From: UBA7672 sp964550535 | GTDB taxonomy: Bacteria > Pseudomonadota > Alphaproteobacteria > Caulobacterales > Hyphomonadaceae | NCBI GenBank assembly: GCA_964550535.1 | Contig: CAZJZQ010000014.1 | Coordinates: 1 to 38,958 of the forward strand | Direction of reading: 5' to 3' | Length of the DNA stretch: 38,958 nucleotides | Shown: positions 1 to 8,292 of the stretch, one piece after another | Position numbering within the stretch: the first letter of the stretch is position 1 | How the letters are laid out: each line of letters starts with the position of its first letter | Translations under genes and position numbers: made by a program | The notes under the pieces: generated by a model | The model's database searches: none | What the model saw: only the letters and a program-made list of their open reading frames with translations | Told to the model about the DNA's origin: nothing

Positions 1-1068
1 ATCCTCAAACTGACCTCGCCGGAAAACGTCGTGAAGTTTATCGCGGCGGCCTTCCCGTCGGCCTGCGGCAAGACCAACCTCGCCATGCTTGAGCCGACGC
101 TGAAAGGCTGGAAGGCCGAGACGATTGGCGATGACATCGCCTGGATGCGTTTCGGCCCCGATGGACGGCTGTACGCCATCAACCCGGAAGCCGGCTTCTT
201 CGGCGTGGCGCCCGGCACCTCCGCCGAGACCAACCGCAACGCGCTGGAAAGCTGCGATCGCAACACCGTCTTCACCAACGTCGCTCTGACAGCGGATGGC
301 GATGTTTGGTGGGAAGGTCTGACCAAGACACCGCCGGAAGGCCTGACCGACTGGCGCGGCCGCGCCTGGTCGCCGGCCATGGGCGAGCCGGCCGCTCACC
401 CGAACGCGCGCTTCGCCTGCCCCGCCGGCCAGTGCCCGGTGATCGCGTCGGAGTGGGAAGACCCCGCCGGCGTTCCGATCTCCGCGATCCTGTTTGGCGG
501 CCGCCGTGCTTCGGCGGTTCCGCTGGTCAATGAAGCTTTCGACTGGGAGCACGGCGTGTTCATGGGCGCGACCGTCGCCTCTGAAGGCACCGCCGCCGCC
601 GAGAACAAGGTGGGCGAACTGCGCCGCGACCCGTTCGCGATGCTGCCCTTCTGCGGTTACAACATGGGGGACTATTTCGGCCACTGGCTGAAAATCGGCG
701 CCGATGCTCCGGACAAATCCAAGCTGCCGAAGATCTTCTTCGTGAACTGGTTCCGCAAAGACAAGAACGGCAAGTTCGTGTGGCCGGGCTTCGGCGAGAA
801 CAGCCGCGTCCTGAAATGGATCGTCGAACGCCTCGAAGGCACGGCAGCCGCGGTAGAAACCCCGATCGGCCGCGTGCCCGCGAAGTCCGCCCTGGACGTT
901 TCCGGCCTGACGCTGACTGACGAACAGCTCGATCTGCTGCTGGGCGTCGAAAAGGAAATCTGGCGCGATGAGGCGTCGCTGATTCCTGCCTTCTTCGATA
1001 AATTCGGCGACCACATGCCGAAGGCGCTTTGGGAGCAGCACGCAGCCCTGACGAAGCGCCTCTCCTAA
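1..1068 (+). CDS. pckG: phosphoenolpyruvate carboxykinase (GTP), C-terminal part
   Basis: Catalyses GTP-dependent decarboxylation and phosphorylation of oxaloacetate to phosphoenolpyruvate, the entry step of gluconeogenesis in the cytosol. The frame is open from base 1, so the gene starts upstream of the window; 355 codons of a roughly 600-residue family are present. The kinase-1a P-loop FPSACGKTN lies about 18 codons in. It is followed by the conserved segments GDDIAWM, EAGFFGVAPGTS and GYNMGDYFGHW, all typical of the GTP enzyme and absent from the ATP type. The C-terminus looks complete, with a TAA stop followed by a strong hairpin. The next gene converges on it. Identification is firm; only the 5' end is missing. 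Confidence 0.97.
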   Translation: MLKLTSPENVVKFIAAAFPSACGKTNLAMLEPTLKGWKAETIGDDIAWMRFGPDGRLYAINPEAGFFGVAPGTSAETNRNALESCDRNTVFTNVALTADGDVWWEGLTKTPPEGLTDWRGRAWSPAMGEPAAHPNARFACPAGQCPVIASEWEDPAGVPISAILFGGRRASAVPLVNEAFDWEHGVFMGATVASEGTAAAENKVGELRRDPFAMLPFCGYNMGDYFGHWLKIGADAPDKSKLPKIFFVNWFRKDKNGKFVWPGFGENSRVLKWIVERLEGTAAAVETPIGRVPAKSALDVSGLTLTDEQLDLLLGVEKEIWRDEASLIPAFFDKFGDHMPKALWEQHAALTKRLS

Positions 1069-1095
1069 TCGCATCTCCAATCCAGAATTATGCAG

Positions 1096-1130
1096 CAGGC
1101 CCGCCCCAACCGGCGGGCCTGTCTGTTTCG
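1096..1130 (+). terminator. Rho-independent terminator after pckG
   Basis: A perfect 10-bp stem (1096-1105 with 1112-1121) closes a 6-nt loop and is followed by a T-rich run, TCTGTTT. It lies 28 bp after the pckG stop and just before the end of the converging methyltransferase gene. The stem would also form in the opposite transcript, but the T-tract favours the plus direction. Confidence 0.8.
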
Positions 1131-1152
1131 GCCGTCTCTGCTGCGATGAAAT

Positions 1153-1755
1153 CTAAGGCGTGCGGAAGCCCAGCTGGCGCCAGACGCCAGCGGGGTCGTT
1201 GGGCCTCAGCGCTGCGCCAGACGTGTTCAGGATGCAGCGCAGGCCGTGGCGCGCGGCCATCTCGACAATCTCGGGAACGGCGGCGAGCCCTTTGGGCGAA
1301 TGCGGCTCGTCGCGGCCGGTGCGCAGCGAGACAAGGATAACGCCGCCGGAGACAATGAGGGTCGAGAGAGTGGAGAGCGCAGCGTCGCGCTCATCCACGT
1401 TCAGGTGGCCCCACACGCCGAACAGCAGGGCCGCATCGAAGGGTTCGTGACGGCCCGCGACTTTCGGGAGCAGAGGCAGCTTGTCCTGCAACCATGCGAT
1501 GCGGGGATCGAGATGCTTGGCCATCCCGGCGCGCAGCAGCGAGTTCACCGGTTCGACGGCCAGCACGCTGTAGCCCATGCCGGCGAGCAAAGCGGCGTCG
1601 CGGCCAGCGCCGGCGCCGATGTCGATAATCCTGGCAGGCGCGGGCGGTAAGAGCGGGAGGATCGGCGAAACCGCGGCGTCCACGGCTTCATCATCATTCA
1701 GGGCTCTGGGGAGCGGCTCAGCAAGCATCGAATGGCTGCGGAGTTCCTTCCCCAT
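1153..1755 (-). CDS. class I SAM-dependent methyltransferase
   Basis: A 200-residue Rossmann-fold methyltransferase. Motif I is clear at about residues 44-55 (IDIGAGAGRDAA), the acidic end of strand beta-2 is seen in VLAVEP, and a post-motif strand follows (FDAALLFGVWGHL). The substrate cannot be read from the sequence; small-molecule, tellurite-type and protein methylation are all possible for this fold. The ATG at 1755 has GGGAAA just upstream. An internal ATG at 1728 gives a 191-residue product but lacks a well-placed ribosome site. It converges on pckG and shares the intervening terminator region. Confidence 0.8.
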   Translation of the reverse strand: MGKELRSHSMLAEPLPRALNDDEAVDAAVSPILPLLPPAPARIIDIGAGAGRDAALLAGMGYSVLAVEPVNSLLRAGMAKHLDPRIAWLQDKLPLLPKVAGRHEPFDAALLFGVWGHLNVDERDAALSTLSTLIVSGGVILVSLRTGRDEPHSPKGLAAVPEIVEMAARHGLRCILNTSGAALRPNDPAGVWRQLGFRTP

Positions 1756-1919
1756 TTTCCCACGCCCTCACCACTGATTCAAAAACAGAGCATGTCACCG
1801 CACATCCATCAGGGAAGGCAGGACGGCAAGATTGATTCGTCTTTTCACGATGACGCCCAAGCATCAAGCAGTCCAGAACCGGAACAATGGCGTATCCGTC
1901 ATTACGCTTCGTCCGGGAC

Positions 1920-2273
1920 TCACACGCCAAGCTCCGCGCGCAGTTTTTTCGTGAGGCCCGCGCTAGCCAAATCGCGTGATACCGCAAGGTATTCGCGCAA
2001 CTCCTTCGCCGGGAGCCCGCCGCGCAAATCGGCCTGTATCCACTTCATTCCGCGTGACGCGAGATAAGGCGCGGGCCGGCAGGCTTTGGCTTCGCGCAGG
2101 ACCTCCCAGCCGATGTCGGAAACCTTGAAACTCACGGCGTTGTAATGAGCAATGGCGAACACCTTGCCGCCGGTCCACGGCCCGACCTTCCACACGTCCG
2201 CCCCGCCCCACTGCACACCGTGCGACGTCGCGGGCAGCGATGCGCAGAAAGCGTTGAGCTTGTCGAGCGTCAT
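1920..2273 (-). CDS. MmcQ/YjbR family protein
   Basis: A 117-residue protein of the MmcQ/YjbR fold (CyaY-like, often annotated as DNA-binding, with no settled function). Family signs are the N-terminal helix, VQWGGADVWKVG, the strand pattern KVFAIAHYN followed by VSFKVSD, and the C-terminal WIQADLRG with a helical tail. The length is normal for the family. It begins 14 nt after the stop of the upstream cyclase-family gene on the same strand, so the two are probably co-transcribed. No good Shine-Dalgarno sequence precedes the ATG, which fits translation coupled to the upstream gene. Confidence 0.8.
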   Translation of the reverse strand: MTLDKLNAFCASLPATSHGVQWGGADVWKVGPWTGGKVFAIAHYNAVSFKVSDIGWEVLREAKACRPAPYLASRGMKWIQADLRGGLPAKELREYLAVSRDLASAGLTKKLRAELGV

Positions 2274-2287
2274 CGCTGGCGGCGGCC

Positions 2288-3229
2288 CTAACGGATGGCG
2301 ACGGGATTGATAATCATCTGGACCGTACCCTCCATGCGGGGCTGGCCCAGCACGAACAGAAATTCCTTCGCGCCGTCCCTTGCCAGTTCGTGCGTATTGA
2401 TTGTCTCCAGAATGTGCACCCCGTGTTTCGCCAGCAGCGTCTGGTGCACGATGAACTGCTTGCCGGGCGGCGACGGCAGCGCTTCGAGCGCGACGGTATC
2501 CGCGCCGACGGCGACAACGCCCTGCTGCGCCAGCCAGATCGCGCCGTCTTCGCCGAGGCCTGGCTCCTGGCTACGGAAGAGGTCGCGGTTCGTTTCAGCC
2601 ATGCCGAGCCAGCCGGTGTGGAACAGTACGACGTCGCCCTTACGGATCTTCACCTTCTGCGCCTTCGCAGCCGCCTCGATCTCGGCGCGGTTGAAGACGT
2701 CGCCGACTTCCAGCATCGGCTTTTTGAAATGCTTCGTCATGTCGATCAGCACGCCGCGCGTCACGATGGGCGGGATGCTGGCGAGATCGAGGATGCGGGA
2801 GCCCGCGATTTCGGCGCCGGTGATGCCGTTGTAGTAGTGGTGGTCGACGCCGAGATGGGCGAGGCCGTCGATCTGCGTGCCGATGCCCATCGAGGTGGTG
2901 ACGCGCTCGTCGAAAGCGGTCACACGTTGCGACCCGTTGGGCGTGAAGTCGGCGCCGGGGCCGGGCGTGCGCTCGACCGTGTAGGTGCGGGCGCCGTAAG
3001 CGGGGGTTTCTGGACCTGTCTTCACGCCGAGCGGATAGGTCTTGCCGGTCTTCACCAGTTTCGCCGCCTGCTTGACGATCTGCGGCGAGAGGTTGTTGAG
3101 GGCGCCGATGGTGTCTTCTTCGCCGTATTTCGAATTCCACCAGTCTTCGGAATGAGCCTGCTGGGCGATCGCGCCCTCGGAGGCAAAGGACATCGCCACG
3201 GCGACGGCGATGCGTTTCAACGTCATCAT
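2288..3229 (-). CDS. exported cyclase-family hydrolase (kynurenine formamidase-like fold)
   Basis: A 313-residue member of the cyclase family (PF04199), metal-dependent hydrolases that include kynurenine formamidase and isatin hydrolase. The substrate is not predictable. The N-terminus is a Sec signal peptide, with a short basic start, a hydrophobic stretch and an AIAQQ cleavage region near residue 24, so the enzyme should act in the periplasm. The metal-site region reads GIGTQIDGLAHLG at about residues 113-125: Asp and the later His are kept, but the usual GTH is GTQ. FHTGW and VGADT are further family segments. The start is set by GGGAG six to seven bases before tandem ATGs at 3229 and 3226; a much longer upstream open frame is non-coding in character. 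Confidence 0.85.
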   Translation of the reverse strand: MMTLKRIAVAVAMSFASEGAIAQQAHSEDWWNSKYGEEDTIGALNNLSPQIVKQAAKLVKTGKTYPLGVKTGPETPAYGARTYTVERTPGPGADFTPNGSQRVTAFDERVTTSMGIGTQIDGLAHLGVDHHYYNGITGAEIAGSRILDLASIPPIVTRGVLIDMTKHFKKPMLEVGDVFNRAEIEAAAKAQKVKIRKGDVVLFHTGWLGMAETNRDLFRSQEPGLGEDGAIWLAQQGVVAVGADTVALEALPSPPGKQFIVHQTLLAKHGVHILETINTHELARDGAKEFLFVLGQPRMEGTVQMIINPVAIR

Positions 3230-3267
3230 GGAATTCTCCCTCGACCCGGTCCCTAGTCCCGCCGGAC

Positions 3268-4002
3268 TCACTTGAGAGAATCCTGCCAGACGCCGCCCTC
3301 CCCGCCAAGCTTGGCGAGAGTGACGCGGAGGGGACTGTCGCCGGCAGGCGAAACGCATACGCCCGCGATCTCGCCGGTTGGAGCCTGCGAGGCGGGTTTT
3401 TCTGGTTTGTGGGTTGGGTTGGAACGGGGGGCCTGTTGAGAGGGGTGGCCCCGCCGTCTCGCCGCGAAGACGCGGCGATCCACCTCCTCGACGTGCGTAG
3501 AGGAGGAAAGGGACGCCGGTGCAGGCGCCTTTCCTTCTCCGATGGAATCGAGGGAGATGGCTGACGCGCTCTGGCGCAGCAGGCGGATGAGCGCAACGCC
3601 ACCCCATTGGTTCACCAGCGCATCGGCGTCCTCGTCCATGCGGGCGAATCTGCGCGCGAGACTTTCGAGGCGGGCGAGGATGGCGCCTGGCGGGGGCGAG
3701 ACGGTCATCTCGGGAATGTGGAAATGGAAACGGAGATGGACGCGGCCGAGCTTCGCCTGCGCACGCATCCACACCGAGAGCGCGGCGAGTTGTTCGGCGA
3801 TGCGCAGCAGCATGTGCAGCGCGCGCATGTGGCGGGTGAGCAAAAGCTGGCGGGCGTGAAGGTTCTCGATCGCATCCGCGCGATCCATCGATTTGTCGAA
3901 GCGGTCGAGGACGAGGCCCGCGAAGAAACGCGCGAGCAGCTCCAGCCCCAGCGCGGGGGCGAGCGGCGCAATCAGCGCGGCGATGCGGGCGAGAATATCC
4001 AT
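3268..4002 (-). CDS. hypothetical protein, helical N-terminal domain
   Basis: Not recognised. The first 150 or so residues look like a real protein: regular GC-rich codon use, long amphipathic helices rich in Leu, Ala and Arg, and a His-rich strand (RVHLRFHFHIPEM). AGGAG precedes the ATG closely. From about residue 165 the translation becomes Ser/Pro/Arg-rich and low in complexity, and here the DNA reads like intergenic repeat sequence with a hairpin followed by a T-run on the plus strand near 3388-3405. The true gene may therefore have gained its C-terminus by reading into a repeat. No signal peptide is evident. It lies upstream of the exported cyclase on the same strand. Confidence 0.45.
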   Translation of the reverse strand: MDILARIAALIAPLAPALGLELLARFFAGLVLDRFDKSMDRADAIENLHARQLLLTRHMRALHMLLRIAEQLAALSVWMRAQAKLGRVHLRFHFHIPEMTVSPPPGAILARLESLARRFARMDEDADALVNQWGGVALIRLLRQSASAISLDSIGEGKAPAPASLSSSTHVEEVDRRVFAARRRGHPSQQAPRSNPTHKPEKPASQAPTGEIAGVCVSPAGDSPLRVTLAKLGGEGGVWQDSLK

Positions 4003-4305
4003 TTGCTCCTGTCTGTGTCTCGAACGTCGGGAGCGATAATGGAGCGGCGGGAGTCTCCGGCGGGGAAGATCGGGTCTATCCGGTGTTTTGGTTTGGCGGA
4101 TTGCGCGCAGTGAGTTGAATTGGTTGGGGAAGATTTTCCGGGGCTTCCAATCTGTCCTTCGGCTGGTGCGGCCGTTGCGGGAAGAATCCCCCTGGGACTC
4201 GCCCCTCTCCGGCCCTTCGCGCGGTCGCCGCGATGCGGCTCAGCCCGCCGTTTTGCGGGGGAGGAATTAGGGCGGCGGGTGTGGCGGGTCAGATTGCGCT
4301 GGCGA
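4003..4305. other. intergenic region, no gene seen
   Basis: About 300 bp between pdxH and the unknown helical protein. No open frame with plausible codon use was found. It contains a short GC hairpin (CCCGC and GCGGG around 4241-4256) and a purine-rich run. It may hold the promoter of the gene at 4002 but no convincing sigma-70 boxes are visible. Confidence 0.5.
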
Positions 4306-4983
4306 TCACGGATACAGGCGCTGCGTCGCCCAGGGGTGGTCCACCGCGGTCCGGGTGAATTCGAGACGGTCGTGGAGGCGGAAGGGGCGGTCGCGCCAGA
4401 ATTCGATGCGGGTGGGGGTGACGCGCCAGCCGCGCCAGTGGGGCGGACGTGGGGTCTTCCCTACCCCATGGCGCAGCGCGGCGGCGGCGATGCGCTTCTC
4501 AAGCTCGAAGCGGCCTGACATGGGACGTGACTGTTCCGACGCCCAGGCGCCGATCTGGCTGTCCTTGGCGCGTGAGGCGAAATAGGCGTCGGCGGCAGCT
4601 TCGCCCGCATCCTCGACCGGACCCGAGATGCGGACCTGGCGGCGCAGGCTTTTCCAGTGGAAGCAGAGCGCGGCGACGGGGTTCTCGGCGAGTTGCATGC
4701 CCTTCCGGCTTTGCGCGTTGGAATAGAAAGTGAAGCCTGCGGGCGAGACGTCCTTCAGCAGCACCATGCGCACATCGGGCATGCCGAGTTCGTCGGCGGT
4801 GGCGAGCGCCATGGCGTTGGCGTCGTTGGGCTCTTGCCTTTTCGCGTCCTCCAGCCATTCGGCGAACAGCGCGAACGGATCGGTGCGCGTGAACCACGCG
4901 CCGTCATCAGGCGACGCGGCGGCGGCCTTTGCATACTCGTCGGCGGAGGGCGTGGGGGGGATGGTGTCGGAGGGCTTGGTCAT
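4306..4983 (-). CDS. pdxH: pyridoxamine 5'-phosphate oxidase
   Basis: A cytosolic FMN enzyme that oxidises pyridoxamine or pyridoxine 5'-phosphate to pyridoxal 5'-phosphate, the last step of vitamin B6 synthesis and salvage. The 225-residue length is normal. FMN-binding segments are visible: RMVLLK near residue 72, the YSNAQSRKG stretch near 88, and RQVRISG near 114. SRPMSGR and the family C-terminus W-x-x-QRLYP close the protein. The first 25 residues are a loose Pro/Ala-rich extension. The Shine-Dalgarno sequence is weak. It lies on the same strand as, and about 40 bp downstream of, the glutathione peroxidase gene. Confidence 0.95.
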   Translation of the reverse strand: MTKPSDTIPPTPSADEYAKAAAASPDDGAWFTRTDPFALFAEWLEDAKRQEPNDANAMALATADELGMPDVRMVLLKDVSPAGFTFYSNAQSRKGMQLAENPVAALCFHWKSLRRQVRISGPVEDAGEAAADAYFASRAKDSQIGAWASEQSRPMSGRFELEKRIAAAALRHGVGKTPRPPHWRGWRVTPTRIEFWRDRPFRLHDRLEFTRTAVDHPWATQRLYP

Positions 4984-5021
4984 GGGCGCTTTCTAGCCCA
5001 ACCGAGCCCTCCGCATAAGGG

Positions 5022-5666
5022 TCAGGATTTCAGGGCGGCTTTCACGGCGTCGACGACCTTCGGGGCGTCGGGCTTGGTGGCGGAGTCGAAGGCGGTGATG
5101 GCTTTGCCGTCCCGGCCGATCAGGATTTTGTGGAAGTTCCATTTCGGCGTGGCGCTGTCGCCCAGCTGGGCGGTGGCCCATTTGTGAAGCGGGTTCGCTT
5201 CGGCGCCCTTCACGTGGTTCTTGGCGGTCATCGGGAAGGTGACGCCGAAATTGACCTGGCAGAATTCGGCGATGTCTTCCGCCTCGGCCAGTTCCTGTCC
5301 CGCGAAGTCGCCCGAGGGCACGCCGAGCACGACGAGGCCTTCATCCTTGTGCGCCTTGTAGATGGCTTCGAGGCCTTCGTACTGGGGCGTCAGTCCGCAT
5401 TTGGAGGCGGTGTTGACCACCAGCACGACCTTGCCCTTGAAGGCGGACATCGGCACCTGGCCGCCCATCAGACCATCCATGCTGATCGCGTAGGGGGTGT
5501 TGGCCGGCCAGCCGCCCTGCGGCGCGGGAACAGCTTTCAGGTTCTGGTTCGCCTTGGCGGCGGCGATGAGCGCGGCGCTTTTCTCGGCGCTGGGCGGGTC
5601 GGCGGAGGCGTAGAGGCCGGCGGCCAGCATCGCGACGGCGGCGGCGGAAGCAAGAACAGCGCGCAT
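5022..5666 (-). CDS. exported glutathione peroxidase
   Basis: A thiol peroxidase of the glutathione peroxidase family, reducing hydrogen peroxide or lipid peroxides, probably with thioredoxin as donor. An N-terminal signal peptide (about residues 1-22) and a 30-residue linker precede the domain, placing it in the periplasm. The peroxidatic Cys is Cys90 in NTASKCG, and Trp176-Asn177 of the WNF motif are kept. The usual NQF motif is replaced by GDF, giving the VPSGDF variant known from bacterial homologues. Cys136 in AEFC is in the position of the resolving Cys of the thioredoxin-dependent type. The gene precedes pdxH on the minus strand. Confidence 0.92.
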   Translation of the reverse strand: MRAVLASAAAVAMLAAGLYASADPPSAEKSAALIAAAKANQNLKAVPAPQGGWPANTPYAISMDGLMGGQVPMSAFKGKVVLVVNTASKCGLTPQYEGLEAIYKAHKDEGLVVLGVPSGDFAGQELAEAEDIAEFCQVNFGVTFPMTAKNHVKGAEANPLHKWATAQLGDSATPKWNFHKILIGRDGKAITAFDSATKPDAPKVVDAVKAALKS

Positions 5667-5759
5667 GGAATAATCCCCAGAATGAAGAGTTTGAGGAAGC
5701 TACAGATATTCTGACAAGTCCAGCATCCCGGCATCACAACAGCGGGAAGCTTTCGACCG

Positions 5760-6191
5760 TCACGCCGGGGCCAGGCATCCGTATCCGGCGGTCATCGCGA
5801 AAGCGAAGGTCCCCACGTAAAACGCCACGCAGGCCCCAACGGCAAGCAGCGGCGCAGCGCCGGCTGCCGCCCATGGGGAAATGCTCCAGAGCCTATGCGT
5901 GAGAACACCGGCCATGAAGGGCAGCGCGCCGCACAAAACCATTCCCGCGTAAACCCAAACATGAACGGCCGCGCGCCCCGTCGCGGTGGAACACCCGCCA
6001 AAGGCCAAGCCCATGAGATATGGTCCGGCGAAATAGGCGACGACAATCGCAAAAGCGATGACCGCCAGCGCCACTCCGGAACGGCTGACCAACGGCGCGA
6101 GCCGCGGCCAGAAGGCGAGCAGGAAACCAGCCATGAAAACGGGAAACGCAAGCCACCCGTTCCGAACCGACTCTTCGATGATCCCCCACAT
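5760..6191 (-). CDS. small integral membrane protein, unknown
   Basis: A 143-residue protein with about four hydrophobic segments (approximately residues 12-28, 36-58, 76-97 and 105-135), so a polytopic inner-membrane protein. Two Cys occur in the second loop (GGCST) and near the C-terminus (GYGCLAP). I do not recognise the family. It starts only 10 nt after the stop of the SDR gene upstream on the same strand, which suggests co-transcription and possibly coupled translation. Codon use matches the neighbours, and other frames over this stretch are poorer. Confidence 0.6.
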   Translation of the reverse strand: MWGIIEESVRNGWLAFPVFMAGFLLAFWPRLAPLVSRSGVALAVIAFAIVVAYFAGPYLMGLAFGGCSTATGRAAVHVWVYAGMVLCGALPFMAGVLTHRLWSISPWAAAGAAPLLAVGACVAFYVGTFAFAMTAGYGCLAPA

Positions 6192-6201
6192 CGCAAGCGG
6201 C

Positions 6202-6957
6202 CTATACGATCATTCCGCCGTCGACGCGGAGGGTCTGGCCGGTGATGTAGGCGGCTTTGCCGGAGGCGAGGAAGGCGACGGCGTCGGCGATTTCCTGGGC
6301 CGAGCCCCAGCGCTTTTCGAGGGGGACGAGGCGGCCCATGCGTTCAAGCGTCTTGTCGCGGTCGAGGCCTTTGGAGAAGGCGGTGGACCACATGCCGTCG
6401 TCGATGACGCCGGGCGCCACCGCGTTCACGCGCACGCCGGCGCGGCCGAGGTCGATCGAGGCGTTGCGGGTGAAGGCGTTCACGGCGCCCTTCGATGCGG
6501 AATAGGCGATCTGGCCCACCGCGCCGGAGAAGGACGACACGGAGGAGATGTTCACCACCGCGCCCTTGCGTTTGATGAGCGAGGCGGACAGCGCGTCGGT
6601 GAGCAGAATGAGGTTGCGGACGTTGACGTTGAGCGTGCCGTCGAGCCCTTCGGCGGTCACCTGCCCCATCGGCTGGGCGGCGCTGACGCCGGCGTTGTTG
6701 ACGAGGATGTCGATGTCGCCAAACGCGGCGAGCGCTTCGGCGGCGACGGTCTTCCAGCCGTCCGGCGAGGCCATATCGGCTTCGATGGCGACGGCGTTGT
6801 TGGGGAGGCTGGCGGCCAGCGATTTGAGTTTATCGGCGGAGCGGGCGACCAGCGCGACGCGGGCGCCATCGGCGGCGAGCGTGCGGGCGATGGCCTCGCC
6901 GATGCCGCGGCTGGCGCCGGTGACGACGGCGGTTTTGCCCTTGAAATTATAGGTCAT
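6202..6957 (-). CDS. SDR-family NAD(P)-dependent oxidoreductase
   Basis: A classical short-chain dehydrogenase/reductase of 251 residues. The nucleotide-binding motif TGASRGIG is at about residues 14-21, NNAG near residue 90, the Ser of NISSVSS and YSASK form the catalytic set, and the C-terminus is GQTLRVDGG. Most proteins of this shape act on carbonyl or hydroxyl groups of small substrates such as acyl or sugar compounds; the actual one is unknown. The ATG at 6957 places the first strand at the standard distance from the N-terminus. A longer open frame to 7218 only adds non-coding sequence. Divergent from the TerC gene. Confidence 0.92.
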   Translation of the reverse strand: MTYNFKGKTAVVTGASRGIGEAIARTLAADGARVALVARSADKLKSLAASLPNNAVAIEADMASPDGWKTVAAEALAAFGDIDILVNNAGVSAAQPMGQVTAEGLDGTLNVNVRNLILLTDALSASLIKRKGAVVNISSVSSFSGAVGQIAYSASKGAVNAFTRNASIDLGRAGVRVNAVAPGVIDDGMWSTAFSKGLDRDKTLERMGRLVPLEKRWGSAQEIADAVAFLASGKAAYITGQTLRVDGGMIV

Positions 6958-7208
6958 GGCGTACGCTCTCCGGAAATCCCGCGGGACATTATCGAGCGGT
7001 TCCGGGGCGCGCCAGTGCGGGATCGGGCTGGCGGGCTGCGCAAGCGGGGAACAGACCTGCTCGCAGGGGGCTTGCCAAATGCGCGCGAGCCGCCATTTTT
7101 GCGGTCTGACTTCGGTCCGGGCCCCTCTGGCGCAAACGGCGGTTTGCGCGATGTCGGACTCCGAAGGGCGCAAAGCCCTCGTTGCGCGGACGCGGCGCAG
7201 TGGACCGG
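6958..7208 (+). promoter_or_regulatory. structured leader upstream of TerC gene
   Basis: The 250 bp between the divergent SDR and TerC genes holds two clear hairpins just ahead of the TerC start. One has an 8-bp perfect stem with a GGCG tetraloop (7130-7137 with 7142-7149). The other has a 5-bp stem around GCAAA (7167-7181). A CAAGC/GCTTG pair lies further upstream near 7040-7073. Some TerC-family genes are controlled by manganese riboswitches, but I cannot match this leader to that consensus. The function as a leader is inference. Confidence 0.3.
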
Positions 7209-8252
7209 ATGGATACAATGGACATCAATATGCTCGGCGAACTCGCCGGTCAGCCCGTATGGCTGTGGGCCGCCTTCCTCTTTTTTGTGGCGTTCGTGCT
7301 GTGGCTCGACCTCGCCGTCATCAACAACAAGGACGAACGCATCTCAGCCGCCAAAAGCGCGATCATGTGGGGCTGCTTCGCGGCCTGCGCCATGGCGTTC
7401 GCGGGCTATATCTACTTTTTCTACGAACCGGATCCCGCGCACTACGACACGACGGGGAATCTGAACACGCAGGCGACCGTGCAGTACCTGACGGGTTATC
7501 TGCTCGAAACCGCGCTGGCGTTCGACAACATCTTCGTCATCTCGATGTTGTTCACCTTCTTCGCCGTGCCCGCGAAGTACCAGCACCGGGTGCTGTTCTG
7601 GGGCATTATCGGCGCCGTCGTTTTTCGGGCGCTGTTCATCGGCGCGGGCGCCGCCATCGTGAACAACTTCACCTGGGTGCTTTATATCTTTGCGGCGATC
7701 CTGATTTTCAGCGGCGTGAAGATGCTCATGTCCGCCTCAAAGCCGCAAGAAGCGCCCGATCCCGCGTGGATGATCAGGCTGGTCGAGCGGGTCATTCCGG
7801 TGACGAAGACGATCGATGGCCACCACTTCCTTACCCGCCTGCCCGACGCATCCGGCAAGATGGTGGTTTACGCCACGCCGCTCCTGCTCGCCCTGGTTAC
7901 GGTCGAGATCGCGGACATCATCTTCGCCATCGACAGCGTGCCGGCGATCTTCGCGGTCACGCGCGACCCGTTCATCGTCTATACGTCGAACATCTTTGCG
8001 ATCCTTGGCCTGCGGTCCCTGTATTTCATGCTCGCGGCGGCGGCGGACCGGTTCAAATATCTCAAGGTCGGGCTGGCGGCCGTTCTGGTGCTGATCGGCG
8101 GGAAAATCGTCTGGAACTTCCTGCTCAACAAGCAGCTCAAGTTGGCGCCGTATATTGAGGCGCACTGGTCGCTGATCGCCACGCTGGTGCTGGTGGGCGG
8201 GGCCATTCTGGCGTCGCTGATCAGCACATCCAAAACGAAACCCAAGGGCTGA
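7209..8252 (+). CDS. TerC/Alx-family integral membrane protein
   Basis: A polytopic inner-membrane protein of the TerC family, members of which are linked to manganese export, pH response or tellurite resistance. About nine hydrophobic segments are present. The two family repeats with acidic residues in the membrane are visible: LETALAFDNIFVIS near residue 97 and VEIADIIFAIDSVPAIFAV near 230. The charged N-terminal segment WLDLAVINNKDER is also typical. ATGs at 7209 and 7218 are both possible; I chose the first, and neither has a strong ribosome site. aroC follows in the same direction after about 40 bp. Confidence 0.92.
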   Translation: MDTMDINMLGELAGQPVWLWAAFLFFVAFVLWLDLAVINNKDERISAAKSAIMWGCFAACAMAFAGYIYFFYEPDPAHYDTTGNLNTQATVQYLTGYLLETALAFDNIFVISMLFTFFAVPAKYQHRVLFWGIIGAVVFRALFIGAGAAIVNNFTWVLYIFAAILIFSGVKMLMSASKPQEAPDPAWMIRLVERVIPVTKTIDGHHFLTRLPDASGKMVVYATPLLLALVTVEIADIIFAIDSVPAIFAVTRDPFIVYTSNIFAILGLRSLYFMLAAAADRFKYLKVGLAAVLVLIGGKIVWNFLLNKQLKLAPYIEAHWSLIATLVLVGGAILASLISTSKTKPKG

Positions 8253-8292
8253 AGGCTGTTCAAAACGCCGGAATTGCGCTTAACGGGTGCCC

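Noticed and set aside
1718..1987. An 89-codon minus-strand open frame between the methyltransferase and the MmcQ/YjbR gene
   Set aside because: It overlaps the ends of both neighbours, has poor codon use and a random-looking composition.
6958..7208. yybP-ykoY manganese riboswitch ahead of the TerC gene
   Set aside because: The conserved GGGGAGTA and CTACC-type elements could not be located; only generic hairpins are seen.
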